Source: Actinomycetes bacterium
GTDB taxonomy: Bacteria; Actinomycetota; Actinomycetes; Mycobacteriales; Mycobacteriaceae
DNA: 7,282 bases
Assembly: GCA_022600695.1 (NCBI GenBank)
Contig: JAHZJY010000107.1
Span: forward strand, 1-7,282
Direction: 5' to 3'
Below the pieces are notes generated by a model. That model was not told the DNA's origin and ran no database searches. It worked only from the letters and a program-made list of their open reading frames with translations. This document shows positions 1 to 6,548 of this stretch, piece by piece. The position numbers and the translations under genes were made by a program. Position 1 is the stretch's first letter; every line of letters begins with the position of its first letter.

Positions 1-5
1 CACAA

Positions 6-22
6 CACGCCCGCTGGGCGTG
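6..22 (-). terminator. Hairpin downstream of the aldehyde dehydrogenase, possible terminator
   Basis: A perfect inverted repeat has 7-bp arms CACGCCC and GGGCGTG around a 3-nt loop. It lies about 85 nt beyond the stop codon of the minus-strand aldehyde dehydrogenase. On that strand it is followed by TTGTG, not a long U-tract, so it fits the U-poor hairpin terminators often proposed in mycobacteria rather than a classical one. The structure is symmetric, so it could also act on a transcript arriving from the left. In M. tuberculosis I recall a convergent gene (echA1) there, but that lies outside this window. Confidence 0.4.
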
Positions 23-33
23 CGACTTTGCGT

Positions 34-105
34 CTGCTCGCCGGGGGGAGGGGCGGCCTGCTCGCCGGGGGGAGGGGCGGTCTGCTCGCCGGGGGGAGGG
101 GCGGG
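34..105. repeat. Three tandem copies of a 24-bp G-rich repeat
   Basis: Three units of 24 bp run at 34-57, 58-81 and 82-105. Each reads CTGCTCGCC, then six G, A, four G, CGG and a variable last base (C, T and G in turn). The units are otherwise identical. The array ends at the base before the aldehyde dehydrogenase stop codon (106-108). The unit length is a multiple of three, which creates a repetitive Leu-Leu-Ala-Gly-Gly-Arg reading frame on the plus strand; I regard that frame as an artefact. Near-identity of the copies suggests recent slippage or a variable-number tandem repeat. The G-runs on the plus strand could favour non-B DNA. Confidence 0.9.
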
Positions 106-1578
106 TCAGATGTTCGGGGTGTAGCCGAACGGCAGCAGCACGCTCTTGAGTTCGACGTAGGCCTCGATGCCCTCCGGCCCGTTCTCCCGGCCCACCCCCG
201 AGTTCTTGTAGCCGCCGAATGGCGCACCCGGGTCGAACGCATACATGTTCACCGCGTAGGTGCCGGTGCGGATCTTCGAGGCGATCTCGATCGCCTTGTC
301 GAAGTTGGTGGTCCACACACTGCCCGCCAGGCCGTAGTCGGAATCGTTGGCGATCCGGACCGCGTCCTCCTCGGTGTCGTACGGGATGACCGCCAACACC
401 GGTCCGAAGATCTCCTCCCGGGCGATCGCCATCGAGTTGTCGACATCGGCGAACACCGTCGGTTGGACGAAATACCCACTGTCGAGCCCCTCCGGCCGGC
501 CCCCTCCGGTCACCAGCCGAGCACCCTCCTGCTGCCCCATTTTGATGTAGCGCTCGACGCGCTCGCGCTGATTCTCGCTGATCAGCGGCCCGATCACCGC
601 GCCGGGGTCGTCGGGTAGGCCGACCGGCATCGCGGCGACGGCGGCGCCGATCTTCTCCACGATCTCCTCGTAGCGTGACCGCGGCGCCAGGATGCGGGTC
701 TGCGCCACGCACGCCTGCCCGCAGTTCAGCAGGCCGGAGAACAACAGCATTCCCAGAGTGGAGTCCAGGTCGGCGTCCTCGAGGATGATCGCCGCGGACT
801 TACCGCCCAGTTCCAGGGTGCAGGGCTTGAGCTTCTCGGCGGCCAGTCGGCCGACTTCCTTACCCACGGCCGAACTGCCGGTGAAGGTGTATTTGTCCAC
901 ATCGGGGTTGGCGGTCAGGGCGCGTCCGGTCTCGGCGCCCCCGGGCACCACCGACAGCACCCCCTCGGGCAACCCGGCCTCGGCGAACACCTCGGCGAGA
1001 GCGTTGACGCTCAGCGGTGTCTCGGCGGCCGGTTTGAGCACCATGGTGCAGCCCGCCAGCAGGGCCGGCCCGAGTTTGTTGCAGGCCAGGAACATCGGCA
1101 CGTTCCAGGCCGCCACCGCGCCCACCACGCCGATCGGTTCGCGCAGCACCATGGTCTGGCCGTAAATCCCGTCCCGGACATCGGTCCAGGTGAACTTGTC
1201 CGCGGCGGTCGAGTAGTACTGCAGCCCGGACACCGCTGCGCCGTACTGCACCATGTCGACGATCATCGACGGCTGGCCGGTCTCGGACTTGAGCAGAAAC
1301 TTGAACAGATCCGCGCGGTCCTCGATCAGCTTGACCGCGTTGGCGATCACCGCCTGACGCTCCTCCGGTGTCATCCGCGGCCAGGGGCCCTCGTCGAACG
1401 CCTTGCGCGCCGCCGCGCAGGCGGCGTCCACATCGGCGGCCGCCGCCATCGGCACCTTGCCGACGTACTCGCCGGTGGCCGGGGAGTGGACCTCGATGAC
1501 GTGGTAAGTCGACGGCTCAACCCACCTGCCGCCGATGAAGAGCTTGTCGTATTCGGTCTGATAGGCGGTCTGCGTCAT
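106..1578 (-). CDS. NAD-dependent aldehyde dehydrogenase (Rv0223c-like)
   Basis: This 490-residue protein oxidises an aldehyde to the acid with NAD(P)+ in the cytosol; the physiological substrate is unknown. The whole ALDH fold is present: oxyanion Asn159 in AWNVP, cofactor-binding Lys182 in LKPAAET, the glycine-rich stretch FTGSSAVG (232-239), general base Glu256 in LELGGKS, nucleophile Cys290 in CGQACV, and Glu389 in EEIFGPVL. Length is typical of the family. M. tuberculosis Rv0223c, which I recall has an NAD-bound crystal structure, is the closest relative I remember. I chose the ATG at 1578 over the GTG at 1587 because a TAGTGT hexamer sits 7 nt before the ATG, a leaderless promoter pattern, and it overlaps that GTG. 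The methyltransferase gene lies 40 nt upstream on the same strand, so read-through is also possible. The family is certain and the substrate is not. Confidence 0.95.
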   Translation of the reverse strand: MTQTAYQTEYDKLFIGGRWVEPSTYHVIEVHSPATGEYVGKVPMAAAADVDAACAAARKAFDEGPWPRMTPEERQAVIANAVKLIEDRADLFKFLLKSETGQPSMIVDMVQYGAAVSGLQYYSTAADKFTWTDVRDGIYGQTMVLREPIGVVGAVAAWNVPMFLACNKLGPALLAGCTMVLKPAAETPLSVNALAEVFAEAGLPEGVLSVVPGGAETGRALTANPDVDKYTFTGSSAVGKEVGRLAAEKLKPCTLELGGKSAAIILEDADLDSTLGMLLFSGLLNCGQACVAQTRILAPRSRYEEIVEKIGAAVAAMPVGLPDDPGAVIGPLISENQRERVERYIKMGQQEGARLVTGGGRPEGLDSGYFVQPTVFADVDNSMAIAREEIFGPVLAVIPYDTEEDAVRIANDSDYGLAGSVWTTNFDKAIEIASKIRTGTYAVNMYAFDPGAPFGGYKNSGVGRENGPEGIEAYVELKSVLLPFGYTPNI

Positions 1579-1585
1579 ACGCGTC

Positions 1586-1591
1586 ACACTA
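1586..1591 (-). promoter_or_regulatory. -10 element of a probable leaderless promoter for the aldehyde dehydrogenase
   Basis: The minus strand reads TAGTGT, matching the actinobacterial TANNNT -10 pattern, followed by the 7-nt spacer GACGCGT and then ATG at 1578. This places the predicted transcription start at or next to the A of the ATG. I see no convincing -35 hexamer, which is common in mycobacteria. No Shine-Dalgarno sequence precedes the ATG, consistent with leaderless translation. Confidence 0.5.
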
Positions 1592-1618
1592 CCGACCCGT
1601 GCGGGGTTGGAACAGGTG

Positions 1619-2401
1619 TCAATCCTTGGACAGCACCAGCACCAAATTGCTCACCAGAAACTCCCGTACACCGGGTACCGACAGCAACCACCAGGCCCAT
1701 CGTGGGTGGTAGCGAGGGAAAGCGGCGACCCGGCTATCGGTGCCGGCCGCCCAGCGCAGACCGTCGGCGGCCGAGACGGCGAACAACGACGACCCGTAGT
1801 CGTTCTTCGGCCGATGACCGTGCCGGCGGGTGTACCGGGCCGCCGCCCGGGCGCCGCCGAGGTAGTGCCACAGCAGTCCGGTCTCGTGGCCGCCGAACGG
1901 TCCCAGCCACACCGTGTAGGACAGGATCGCCAGACCGCCGGGCCGGACGACCCGCAGCATCTCCGCGCCGAGCCGCCACGGCTGCGGCACGTGTTCGGCG
2001 ACGTTGGACGACAGGCACACATCGACGGACGAATCGGCGAACGGCAGCGCCAGCCCGGAGGCCCGCACGAAGGCCCCCGGTCCGCCCCGGTCGAGGTGCC
2101 CGGCGGCGTGCATCTCCCGTGGGTCTGGTTCGACCCCGATGTAGCGCCAGCCCGCATCGGTGAACGCGGCCGCGAAATAACCCGGCCCGCCACCGACGTC
2201 CAGGACGGTGCGGCCCTGATGGGTGGCCGGATCGCGGCCCGGCTCGCGGGCATCCCACAGATCACCGACCATCGCCGCGGTGTCGGCGGCCAGTGCGCCG
2301 TAGAAGCGGGCCGGGTCGCGCTGTTCGAAGCGGAACCGGCTGAGCAACCGCACCGAACGGGCCAGCGTCGCGCGCCGGGAAAACAGATCGGTGACGCTCA
2401 T
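1619..2401 (-). CDS. mtrP: Class I SAM-dependent methyltransferase, MtrP-like (Rv0224c-like)
   Basis: This 260-residue soluble protein has a methyltransferase fold of the Methyltransf_11 type. SAM motif I is VLDVGGGPG (66-74), the acidic ribose-binding residue is Glu91 in GVEPD, and the motif IV region is SVDVCLSSNVAEHV (125-138), followed by RPGG (153-156) and the strand LAILSY. A corynebacterial relative, MtrP, was reported (from memory) as needed for efficient membrane transport of trehalose mycolates; its acceptor is not established to my knowledge. I place the start at the ATG at 2401, giving MSVTDLFSRR, because TAAAGT lies 7 nt upstream and relatives begin this way. The ATG at 2434 would add 11 residues and remove that promoter. 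The gene diverges from the glycosyltransferase and leads towards the aldehyde dehydrogenase. The fold is certain; the MtrP name is by recalled orthology. Confidence 0.9.
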   Translation of the reverse strand: MSVTDLFSRRATLARSVRLLSRFRFEQRDPARFYGALAADTAAMVGDLWDAREPGRDPATHQGRTVLDVGGGPGYFAAAFTDAGWRYIGVEPDPREMHAAGHLDRGGPGAFVRASGLALPFADSSVDVCLSSNVAEHVPQPWRLGAEMLRVVRPGGLAILSYTVWLGPFGGHETGLLWHYLGGARAAARYTRRHGHRPKNDYGSSLFAVSAADGLRWAAGTDSRVAAFPRYHPRWAWWLLSVPGVREFLVSNLVLVLSKD

Positions 2402-2408
2402 CGGCCCC

Positions 2409-2414
2409 ACTTTA
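2409..2414 (-). promoter_or_regulatory. -10 element of a probable leaderless promoter for the methyltransferase
   Basis: The minus strand reads TAAAGT, then the 7-nt spacer GGGGCCG, then ATG at 2401. Hexamer and spacing match the arrangement at the aldehyde dehydrogenase start. The element is only 6 bp from the opposing -10 element of the glycosyltransferase, so the two promoters overlap back to back. Confidence 0.5.
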
Positions 2415-2420
2415 TGGGGA

Positions 2421-2426
2421 TAAGCT
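2421..2426 (+). promoter_or_regulatory. -10 element of a probable leaderless promoter for the glycosyltransferase
   Basis: The plus strand reads TAAGCT, a TANNNT match, followed by the 8-nt spacer GGCCGCAC and the ATG at 2435. No Shine-Dalgarno sequence is visible before the ATG. The upstream promoter region would lie inside the first codons of the divergent methyltransferase gene. Confidence 0.45.
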
Positions 2427-2434
2427 GGCCGCAC

Positions 2435-3601
2435 ATGTCTGCTTCCCGGTCACCCGTGCGCTCAGTGCTGCTGTTGTGCTGGCGGGATACCGGCCACCCG
2501 CAGGGCGGCGGCAGCGAGACCTACCTGCAGCGGATCGGCGCGCAGCTGGCCTGCTCCGGTGTCGACGTCACCCTGCGCACCGCGCACTACGACGGCGCAC
2601 CCCGTAGCGAGACGGTCGACGGGGTGCGGATCAGCCGCGGCGGCGGTCACTACACCGTCTACATCCGGGCCGGTCTGGCGATGGTGGCGGCCCGGGTGGG
2701 CCTGGGACCACTCCGGCACGCCCGCCCCGACGTGGTGATCGACAGCCAGAACGGTCTGCCGTTCCTGGCTCGGCTGGCCTTCGGTCGCCGGGTCATCGTC
2801 CTGGTCCACCACTGCCACCGCCGGCAGTGGCCGGTCGCCGGCCGCTTCCTGGGCCGGGTCGGCTGGCTGGTGGAGTCGCGGCTCTCGCCCCGGCTTCACC
2901 GGCGCAATCAGTACGTCACGGTGTCACTACCGTCGGCGCGCGATCTGGCCGATCTGGGTGTGGACACCGAACGGGTCGCCGTGGTGCGCAATGGTCTCGA
3001 CGAAGCTCCACCGCAGACCCTGGTGGGCACTCGCTCGGCGACCCCCCGGGTGGTGGTGCTGTCCCGGCTGGTGCCGCACAAGCAGATCGAGGACGCCCTC
3101 CGGGCTGTCGCGGTCCTGCGGCCCGGGATGCCGGATCTGCACCTGGACATCCTCGGCGGCGGATGGTGGCACGAACGCCTGGTGCGGCAGGCGGCGCAGT
3201 TGGGCATCGCCGATTCGGTCACCTTCCACGGCCATGTCGATGAGTTGACCAAACATGCTGTGGTGCAGCGCAGTTGGGTACATGTGTTGCCGTCGAGCAA
3301 AGAGGGCTGGGGGTTGGCCGTGATCGAAGCGGCCCAGCATGGGGTGCCGACCATCGGTTACCGGTCCGCCGGCGGGCTGACCGATTCCATTGTCGACGGG
3401 GTGACCGGCCTGCTCGTCGATGGTCGCGACGAGCTGGCGCAGGGCCTGCAACGATTGCTGACCGACCACGTTCTGCGCACGGAGCTCGGTACCAAGGCGG
3501 CCGTGCGCAGCCGGGATTTCTCCTGGTCGCAGAGCGCGCTGGCGATGCGCACCGTGCTCGAATCGGTGCACGCCGGCGAGCGGGTCAGCGGCCTGATCTA
3601 A
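2435..3601 (+). CDS. GT4-type (group 1) glycosyltransferase, Rv0225-like
   Basis: This 388-residue GT-B fold enzyme is expected to transfer a sugar from a nucleotide donor with retention of configuration, on the cytosolic face of the membrane. The N-terminal domain opens with VLLLCWRDTG and the glycine-rich loop HPQGGGSE (21-28). The C-terminal donor domain has SRLVPHK (210-216), with Arg211 and basic Lys216 in the positions usually contacting donor phosphate. It also carries the E-x7-E motif EGWGLAVIE (Glu290 and Glu298), then GVPTIGY. There is no signal peptide or clear membrane segment. The start at 2435 fits the TAAGCT hexamer and the usual length. The frame is open far upstream, but that is antisense to the methyltransferase. 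Its stop overlaps that of the convergent GT-C-like gene. Donor and acceptor are unknown; the setting among MtrP, PgfA and TmaT suggests an envelope glycolipid or lipoglycan. Confidence 0.93.
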   Translation: MSASRSPVRSVLLLCWRDTGHPQGGGSETYLQRIGAQLACSGVDVTLRTAHYDGAPRSETVDGVRISRGGGHYTVYIRAGLAMVAARVGLGPLRHARPDVVIDSQNGLPFLARLAFGRRVIVLVHHCHRRQWPVAGRFLGRVGWLVESRLSPRLHRRNQYVTVSLPSARDLADLGVDTERVAVVRNGLDEAPPQTLVGTRSATPRVVVLSRLVPHKQIEDALRAVAVLRPGMPDLHLDILGGGWWHERLVRQAAQLGIADSVTFHGHVDELTKHAVVQRSWVHVLPSSKEGWGLAVIEAAQHGVPTIGYRSAGGLTDSIVDGVTGLLVDGRDELAQGLQRLLTDHVLRTELGTKAAVRSRDFSWSQSALAMRTVLESVHAGERVSGLI

Positions 3602-5346
3602 CCGCGGGAGTCGCGCTGCCGCCGGCGCGCCGCCGCTGCGGCGCTCGCGCTGCCGACCGCCGCCACCGCGCCGCCGGCGAACAGCATTCCGATCCACAGC
3701 AGGTGGGCGGCGATCACGACGAACCGCTCGGCTGCCGGCGCGGTCGCGGTGCTGCCGCCGACCCGGTAGAGCGCGAGATCACCGTCGCGGTAGACCTCGG
3801 GCAGCTGACGCAGGGTATCGCCGGCGGAACCGGTCGTGCCGGGGGTGCCGGACTCCACCACCACCCAGCCGATCCCGGCCCGCTGCAGGGCGGCGGGGTC
3901 GGCACCGGAGAGCAACAATCGCTGTACCTGCCGGGCCCGGTCGCCCTCACCGGGCAGCGTCTGCCCGGCGACCAGCAGGTCGCCGGTGGCGAGCACCTCG
4001 GCGCGCAGCCAGCGGGGCAGCGGGTCGAGCACCGGGGCCGGACCGGACCAGCCGAACCGCCGCATGGTCTCGGCCGGCAGCACCGCGACCGGCTGCGGAT
4101 CGGTGTTGATCCGCGCGGTCACCTGTTGCCAGGCCGGCGGGTAGTGCACCGGCCGGATCCGGCCGCCGACACCCCAGGCCAGATCGGGCAGCACCGCCAG
4201 CAGGGCACCGCAACACAGCAGTGCGGCCAGGCCCGGACGCATCCAGCGCCGCAGGGCCAGCGTCGCCCCCGCCCCGGCCAGCGTGTAACCGGGGATGGCC
4301 AGCGCCACCCACTTCTGGCCGTCGCGCAGGATGGCCAGCCCCGGCGCGCCGTCCACCGCCGCCCGCAGCAGGGCCAGGCCCGGCCCGGTCGCCAGGCCGG
4401 CCGGTACCAGGATGCTGACCGCCGCCAGCACCAGCAGCGGCCGCCCGCCGCCCCGGCGCCATACCGCCGGCAAACCGCTCACCACCACAGCAAGCAGGAC
4501 AGCGGTGGCCAGCGCGGCGAATCCCGTTGTCCGGGAGGGGGGTACCGCTTCGGCGTTCCAGATGCCGCCCAGGCCGGCCAGGCTGCCCAGGGTGCCCAGG
4601 AATGGCTCGGCCCGAGCCGCGAACGGCGCCACTCCGGCCGCCTGCGGGGAGCCGAGGGCGTCGCTGAGCACCGCTGCGGTCAGCCACGGCCCGGCGGTGA
4701 GCAGTCCGGTGCCGATGACCGCCGCGGCACACACCCGTCGGCTGACCCCCGACCCGGGCGCGGTGACGCACACCAGGGCCACGATGGTCGCCAGAACCCC
4801 CCCGGTCGGGGTCAGACCCGCCAGCGCGATCCAGAACACCGGTGCCGCCCACACCGCGGCACCGGTATCCCCGGCCCGCAGTCGAAGCACGGCGAGGGCA
4901 ACCCACGGCAGGCAGCCGTAGGCCACCAGCAGGCTCCAGTGCCCCTGCAGCAGACGTTCGGCGACAAAGGGATTCCATACCGCCAGCGTCGCGGCGACCA
5001 GTTGCCCGGCGACGCCGGCCGCCGGCAGCACCAGCCCTGCCAGCCGACCCGCTCCCCAGCCGGCCAGCAGCAGCGCCGCGATCACAAGTGTCTTGACGAT
5101 CAGGCCCCCGTCGAGGACCGCCGACAGCGCGGCGATCGCGAAATCCTGTGGCACCGCGCGCGGCGCAGCCTCGCCCAGACCGATCGCGCCGTCCGACAGA
5201 TACGAGCGGGGGGTCGATACCGCGTCACGCAGCAGCAGATACCCGGGAGCCAACAGTGGCGCGTTCACCAGCACGGCCAGCGCCAGCGCGTAGCCGGGCA
5301 GCACGAGTGCGGCCCTCCGGCGGTCCGCGGCCACCACCGGCCTCAC
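3598..5346 (-). CDS. Multi-spanning membrane protein, GT-C-like (Rv0226c-like)
   Basis: This 582-residue integral membrane protein has roughly ten hydrophobic segments between residues 11 and 390, a long polar extracytosolic region (about 391-540), a final membrane segment (541-565) and a basic tail. I see motifs reminiscent of polyprenol-dependent GT-C glycosyltransferases: an Arg40-Asp41 pair after the first membrane segment, WNPFVAERLLQGHW (124-137) followed by LPW, and LRDGQKW (340-346). The C-terminal region has a short GIGWVVVES strand (491-499) like those in soluble domains of such enzymes. That assignment is my inference; M. tuberculosis Rv0226c is, as I recall, only a conserved transmembrane protein. 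The GTG start at 5346 overlaps the pgfA stop (GTGA), implying coupled translation and a linked role. The stop TAG (3600-3598) overlaps the glycosyltransferase TAA. Alternatives are a flippase-like or scaffold protein. Confidence 0.88.
   Translation of the reverse strand: MRPVVAADRRRAALVLPGYALALAVLVNAPLLAPGYLLLRDAVSTPRSYLSDGAIGLGEAAPRAVPQDFAIAALSAVLDGGLIVKTLVIAALLLAGWGAGRLAGLVLPAAGVAGQLVAATLAVWNPFVAERLLQGHWSLLVAYGCLPWVALAVLRLRAGDTGAAVWAAPVFWIALAGLTPTGGVLATIVALVCVTAPGSGVSRRVCAAAVIGTGLLTAGPWLTAAVLSDALGSPQAAGVAPFAARAEPFLGTLGSLAGLGGIWNAEAVPPSRTTGFAALATAVLLAVVVSGLPAVWRRGGGRPLLVLAAVSILVPAGLATGPGLALLRAAVDGAPGLAILRDGQKWVALAIPGYTLAGAGATLALRRWMRPGLAALLCCGALLAVLPDLAWGVGGRIRPVHYPPAWQQVTARINTDPQPVAVLPAETMRRFGWSGPAPVLDPLPRWLRAEVLATGDLLVAGQTLPGEGDRARQVQRLLLSGADPAALQRAGIGWVVVESGTPGTTGSAGDTLRQLPEVYRDGDLALYRVGGSTATAPAAERFVVIAAHLLWIGMLFAGGAVAAVGSASAAAAARRRQRDSRG
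3627..3644 (+). terminator. GC-rich hairpin just past the glycosyltransferase stop, weak terminator candidate
   Basis: A perfect stem of 7 bp (GCGCCGC paired with GCGGCGC) with loop CGCT begins 25 nt after the glycosyltransferase stop. No U-tract follows on the plus strand. It lies within the alanine/arginine-rich 3' coding end of the convergent membrane-protein gene, where GC-rich codons can create hairpins by chance. It is the only visible candidate for ending the glycosyltransferase transcript nearby. Confidence 0.25.
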
Positions 5347-6548
5347 GGCTCTTTTGTCGGTGGCTCCGGTCGTCGGGTCGGGATCTTCTCGGTCAGTGCC
5401 TGCGCCGCGGGCATCGGTCCGGTCTCATCCCGGCCGAACAGTCCGATATCGATGTCATCCTCGCCGGGTTCGGCCAGGACGGATTCGACGCGCCACCCGA
5501 ACAGGCCCAGCATCACGGCTCCGATCAGGGCCACGACGCCGGCGGCGGCCAGGCTGATCGGCAGGATCCGGGACCACAGTGCCACCCGGTCGCGCTCGGC
5601 GCGGGCCGCGGCGACCTGGGACTCCACCGTCTCCTCGTTGGACGTCACGGTGTAATCGGCCAATTCCAGTTCGGGCCGCAGCGGGTCACGTGCGTAGTAG
5701 TGATTGGCACGCTCCTTGGCCTTGACGATGGTCCCCGACACCGGGTCCACCCAGAAGGTGCGCTGGGCGGCGTAGAAGCGGGTCATCGTGATCGGCTCGA
5801 ACGGGTCGACATCCGGTATGCCCCAGAGCTCGGCCCGGGCGGTCACATCGGCATCCGCACTGCCATCGTAAAGCGAGGCGTACCTGATCGGCTCGACCAG
5901 CTGGCCGTCGGCGTCGTAGCCGACGTTCTGGGTGAACCGGTAGGTGGTCAGGCCGTTGACATCATCCTCGCCGTCGTAGTTGGCGTCGAAGGGCTGCTGC
6001 GCGATCGGGTCGAAGTACGGGTACGACCTCTTCTCGGTGTTGAACGGGAAGCGGTAGGAAAGCCCCTCATGCGGCAACGCCATGTTGGTCGGCGGCATAT
6101 CGTCCTCGATGGTGCGCGGCTTCTGCACCGAGCCGCCCGGCCGCTCGTCGTCGGAGATCGCCTGGGCGGTGCTGCGGTTGAGCGTGACGGTGTCGACCAT
6201 CGCCAGCAGCAGGCCGTTGTCCTTCTGTTTGTCGCTGCGCCGCACCGTCGTGCCGACCTGGAAGGTCACCACCTCGGCGTTGGCCGGGGTCTCCACGGTC
6301 ATCGCCTGCTGGGACACCAGCGGGACGTCGGTGTTCACGGTGAACTGCGCCCCGGGTCCCGCCGAGAGCGAGGCGGGATCGAGCGCGGTACCCGTTCCGT
6401 TGCTGACCAGTGTCTGGTCGATATCGAGTGGAATCTTCTCGATCTTTCCGACGGTGAAGGAGGACAACAGCACCGCGGCAGTCAGCAGGGCGGCACCGAG
6501 GCCGATGATGCCCAGCGCCGCCAGTCGCAGCATGCTAACCCGATTCAC
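5343..6548 (-). CDS. pgfA: PgfA, DUF3068 periplasmic membrane-anchored protein (Rv0227c-like)
   Basis: This 401-residue protein has an N-terminal membrane segment (about 8-32), a large extracytosolic domain (33-325) and a second membrane segment (328-351). A short cytosolic tail follows, with an acidic cluster GEDDIDIGLFGRDE (362-375) and a Pro-rich end. This is the DUF3068 architecture. The M. smegmatis homologue PgfA was reported (from memory) to be essential, to interact with the TMM transporter MmpL3 and to control polar growth; the corynebacterial homologue was linked to lipomannan maturation. Databases often call the family PorA-like porin, which this topology does not support. The GTG start at 6548 is preceded by AGGAGG (6559-6564) with a 10-nt spacer; Met6 (ATG at 6533) is the alternative start. 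The gene ends in a 4-bp overlap with the GT-C-like gene and diverges from the acyltransferase. Confidence 0.93.
   Translation of the reverse strand: MNRVSMLRLAALGIIGLGAALLTAAVLLSSFTVGKIEKIPLDIDQTLVSNGTGTALDPASLSAGPGAQFTVNTDVPLVSQQAMTVETPANAEVVTFQVGTTVRRSDKQKDNGLLLAMVDTVTLNRSTAQAISDDERPGGSVQKPRTIEDDMPPTNMALPHEGLSYRFPFNTEKRSYPYFDPIAQQPFDANYDGEDDVNGLTTYRFTQNVGYDADGQLVEPIRYASLYDGSADADVTARAELWGIPDVDPFEPITMTRFYAAQRTFWVDPVSGTIVKAKERANHYYARDPLRPELELADYTVTSNEETVESQVAAARAERDRVALWSRILPISLAAAGVVALIGAVMLGLFGWRVESVLAEPGEDDIDIGLFGRDETGPMPAAQALTEKIPTRRPEPPTKEP

Noticed and set aside
28..618. 196-residue plus-strand frame beginning with repeated LLAGGRGG
   Set aside because: The repetitive start is simply the 24-bp tandem repeat, whose length is divisible by three. 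The rest is antisense to the aldehyde dehydrogenase.
1607..2434. Long open plus-strand extension upstream of the glycosyltransferase, which would give a 664-residue protein
   Set aside because: It is antisense to the methyltransferase, whose motifs are unmistakable. The added N-terminus is Arg/Gly/Pro-rich with no fold signature, and the family normally starts at about 2435.
2402..2434. Alternative earlier starts: methyltransferase ATG at 2434 and glycosyltransferase ATG at 2414
   Set aside because: Both would place the TANNNT hexamers inside coding sequence, have no Shine-Dalgarno sequence, and add residues not expected from relatives.
3274..5655. 793-residue plus-strand open frame
   Set aside because: It is antisense to the GT-C-like protein and the end of pgfA. 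Its composition (Gln, Gly, Arg, Pro, His) is typical of a shadow frame in high-GC DNA.
5343..6548. Annotation of the DUF3068 protein as a PorA-type porin
   Set aside because: PorA porins of corynebacteria are very short peptides. This protein has two membrane anchors and a large extracytosolic domain, which matches PgfA.
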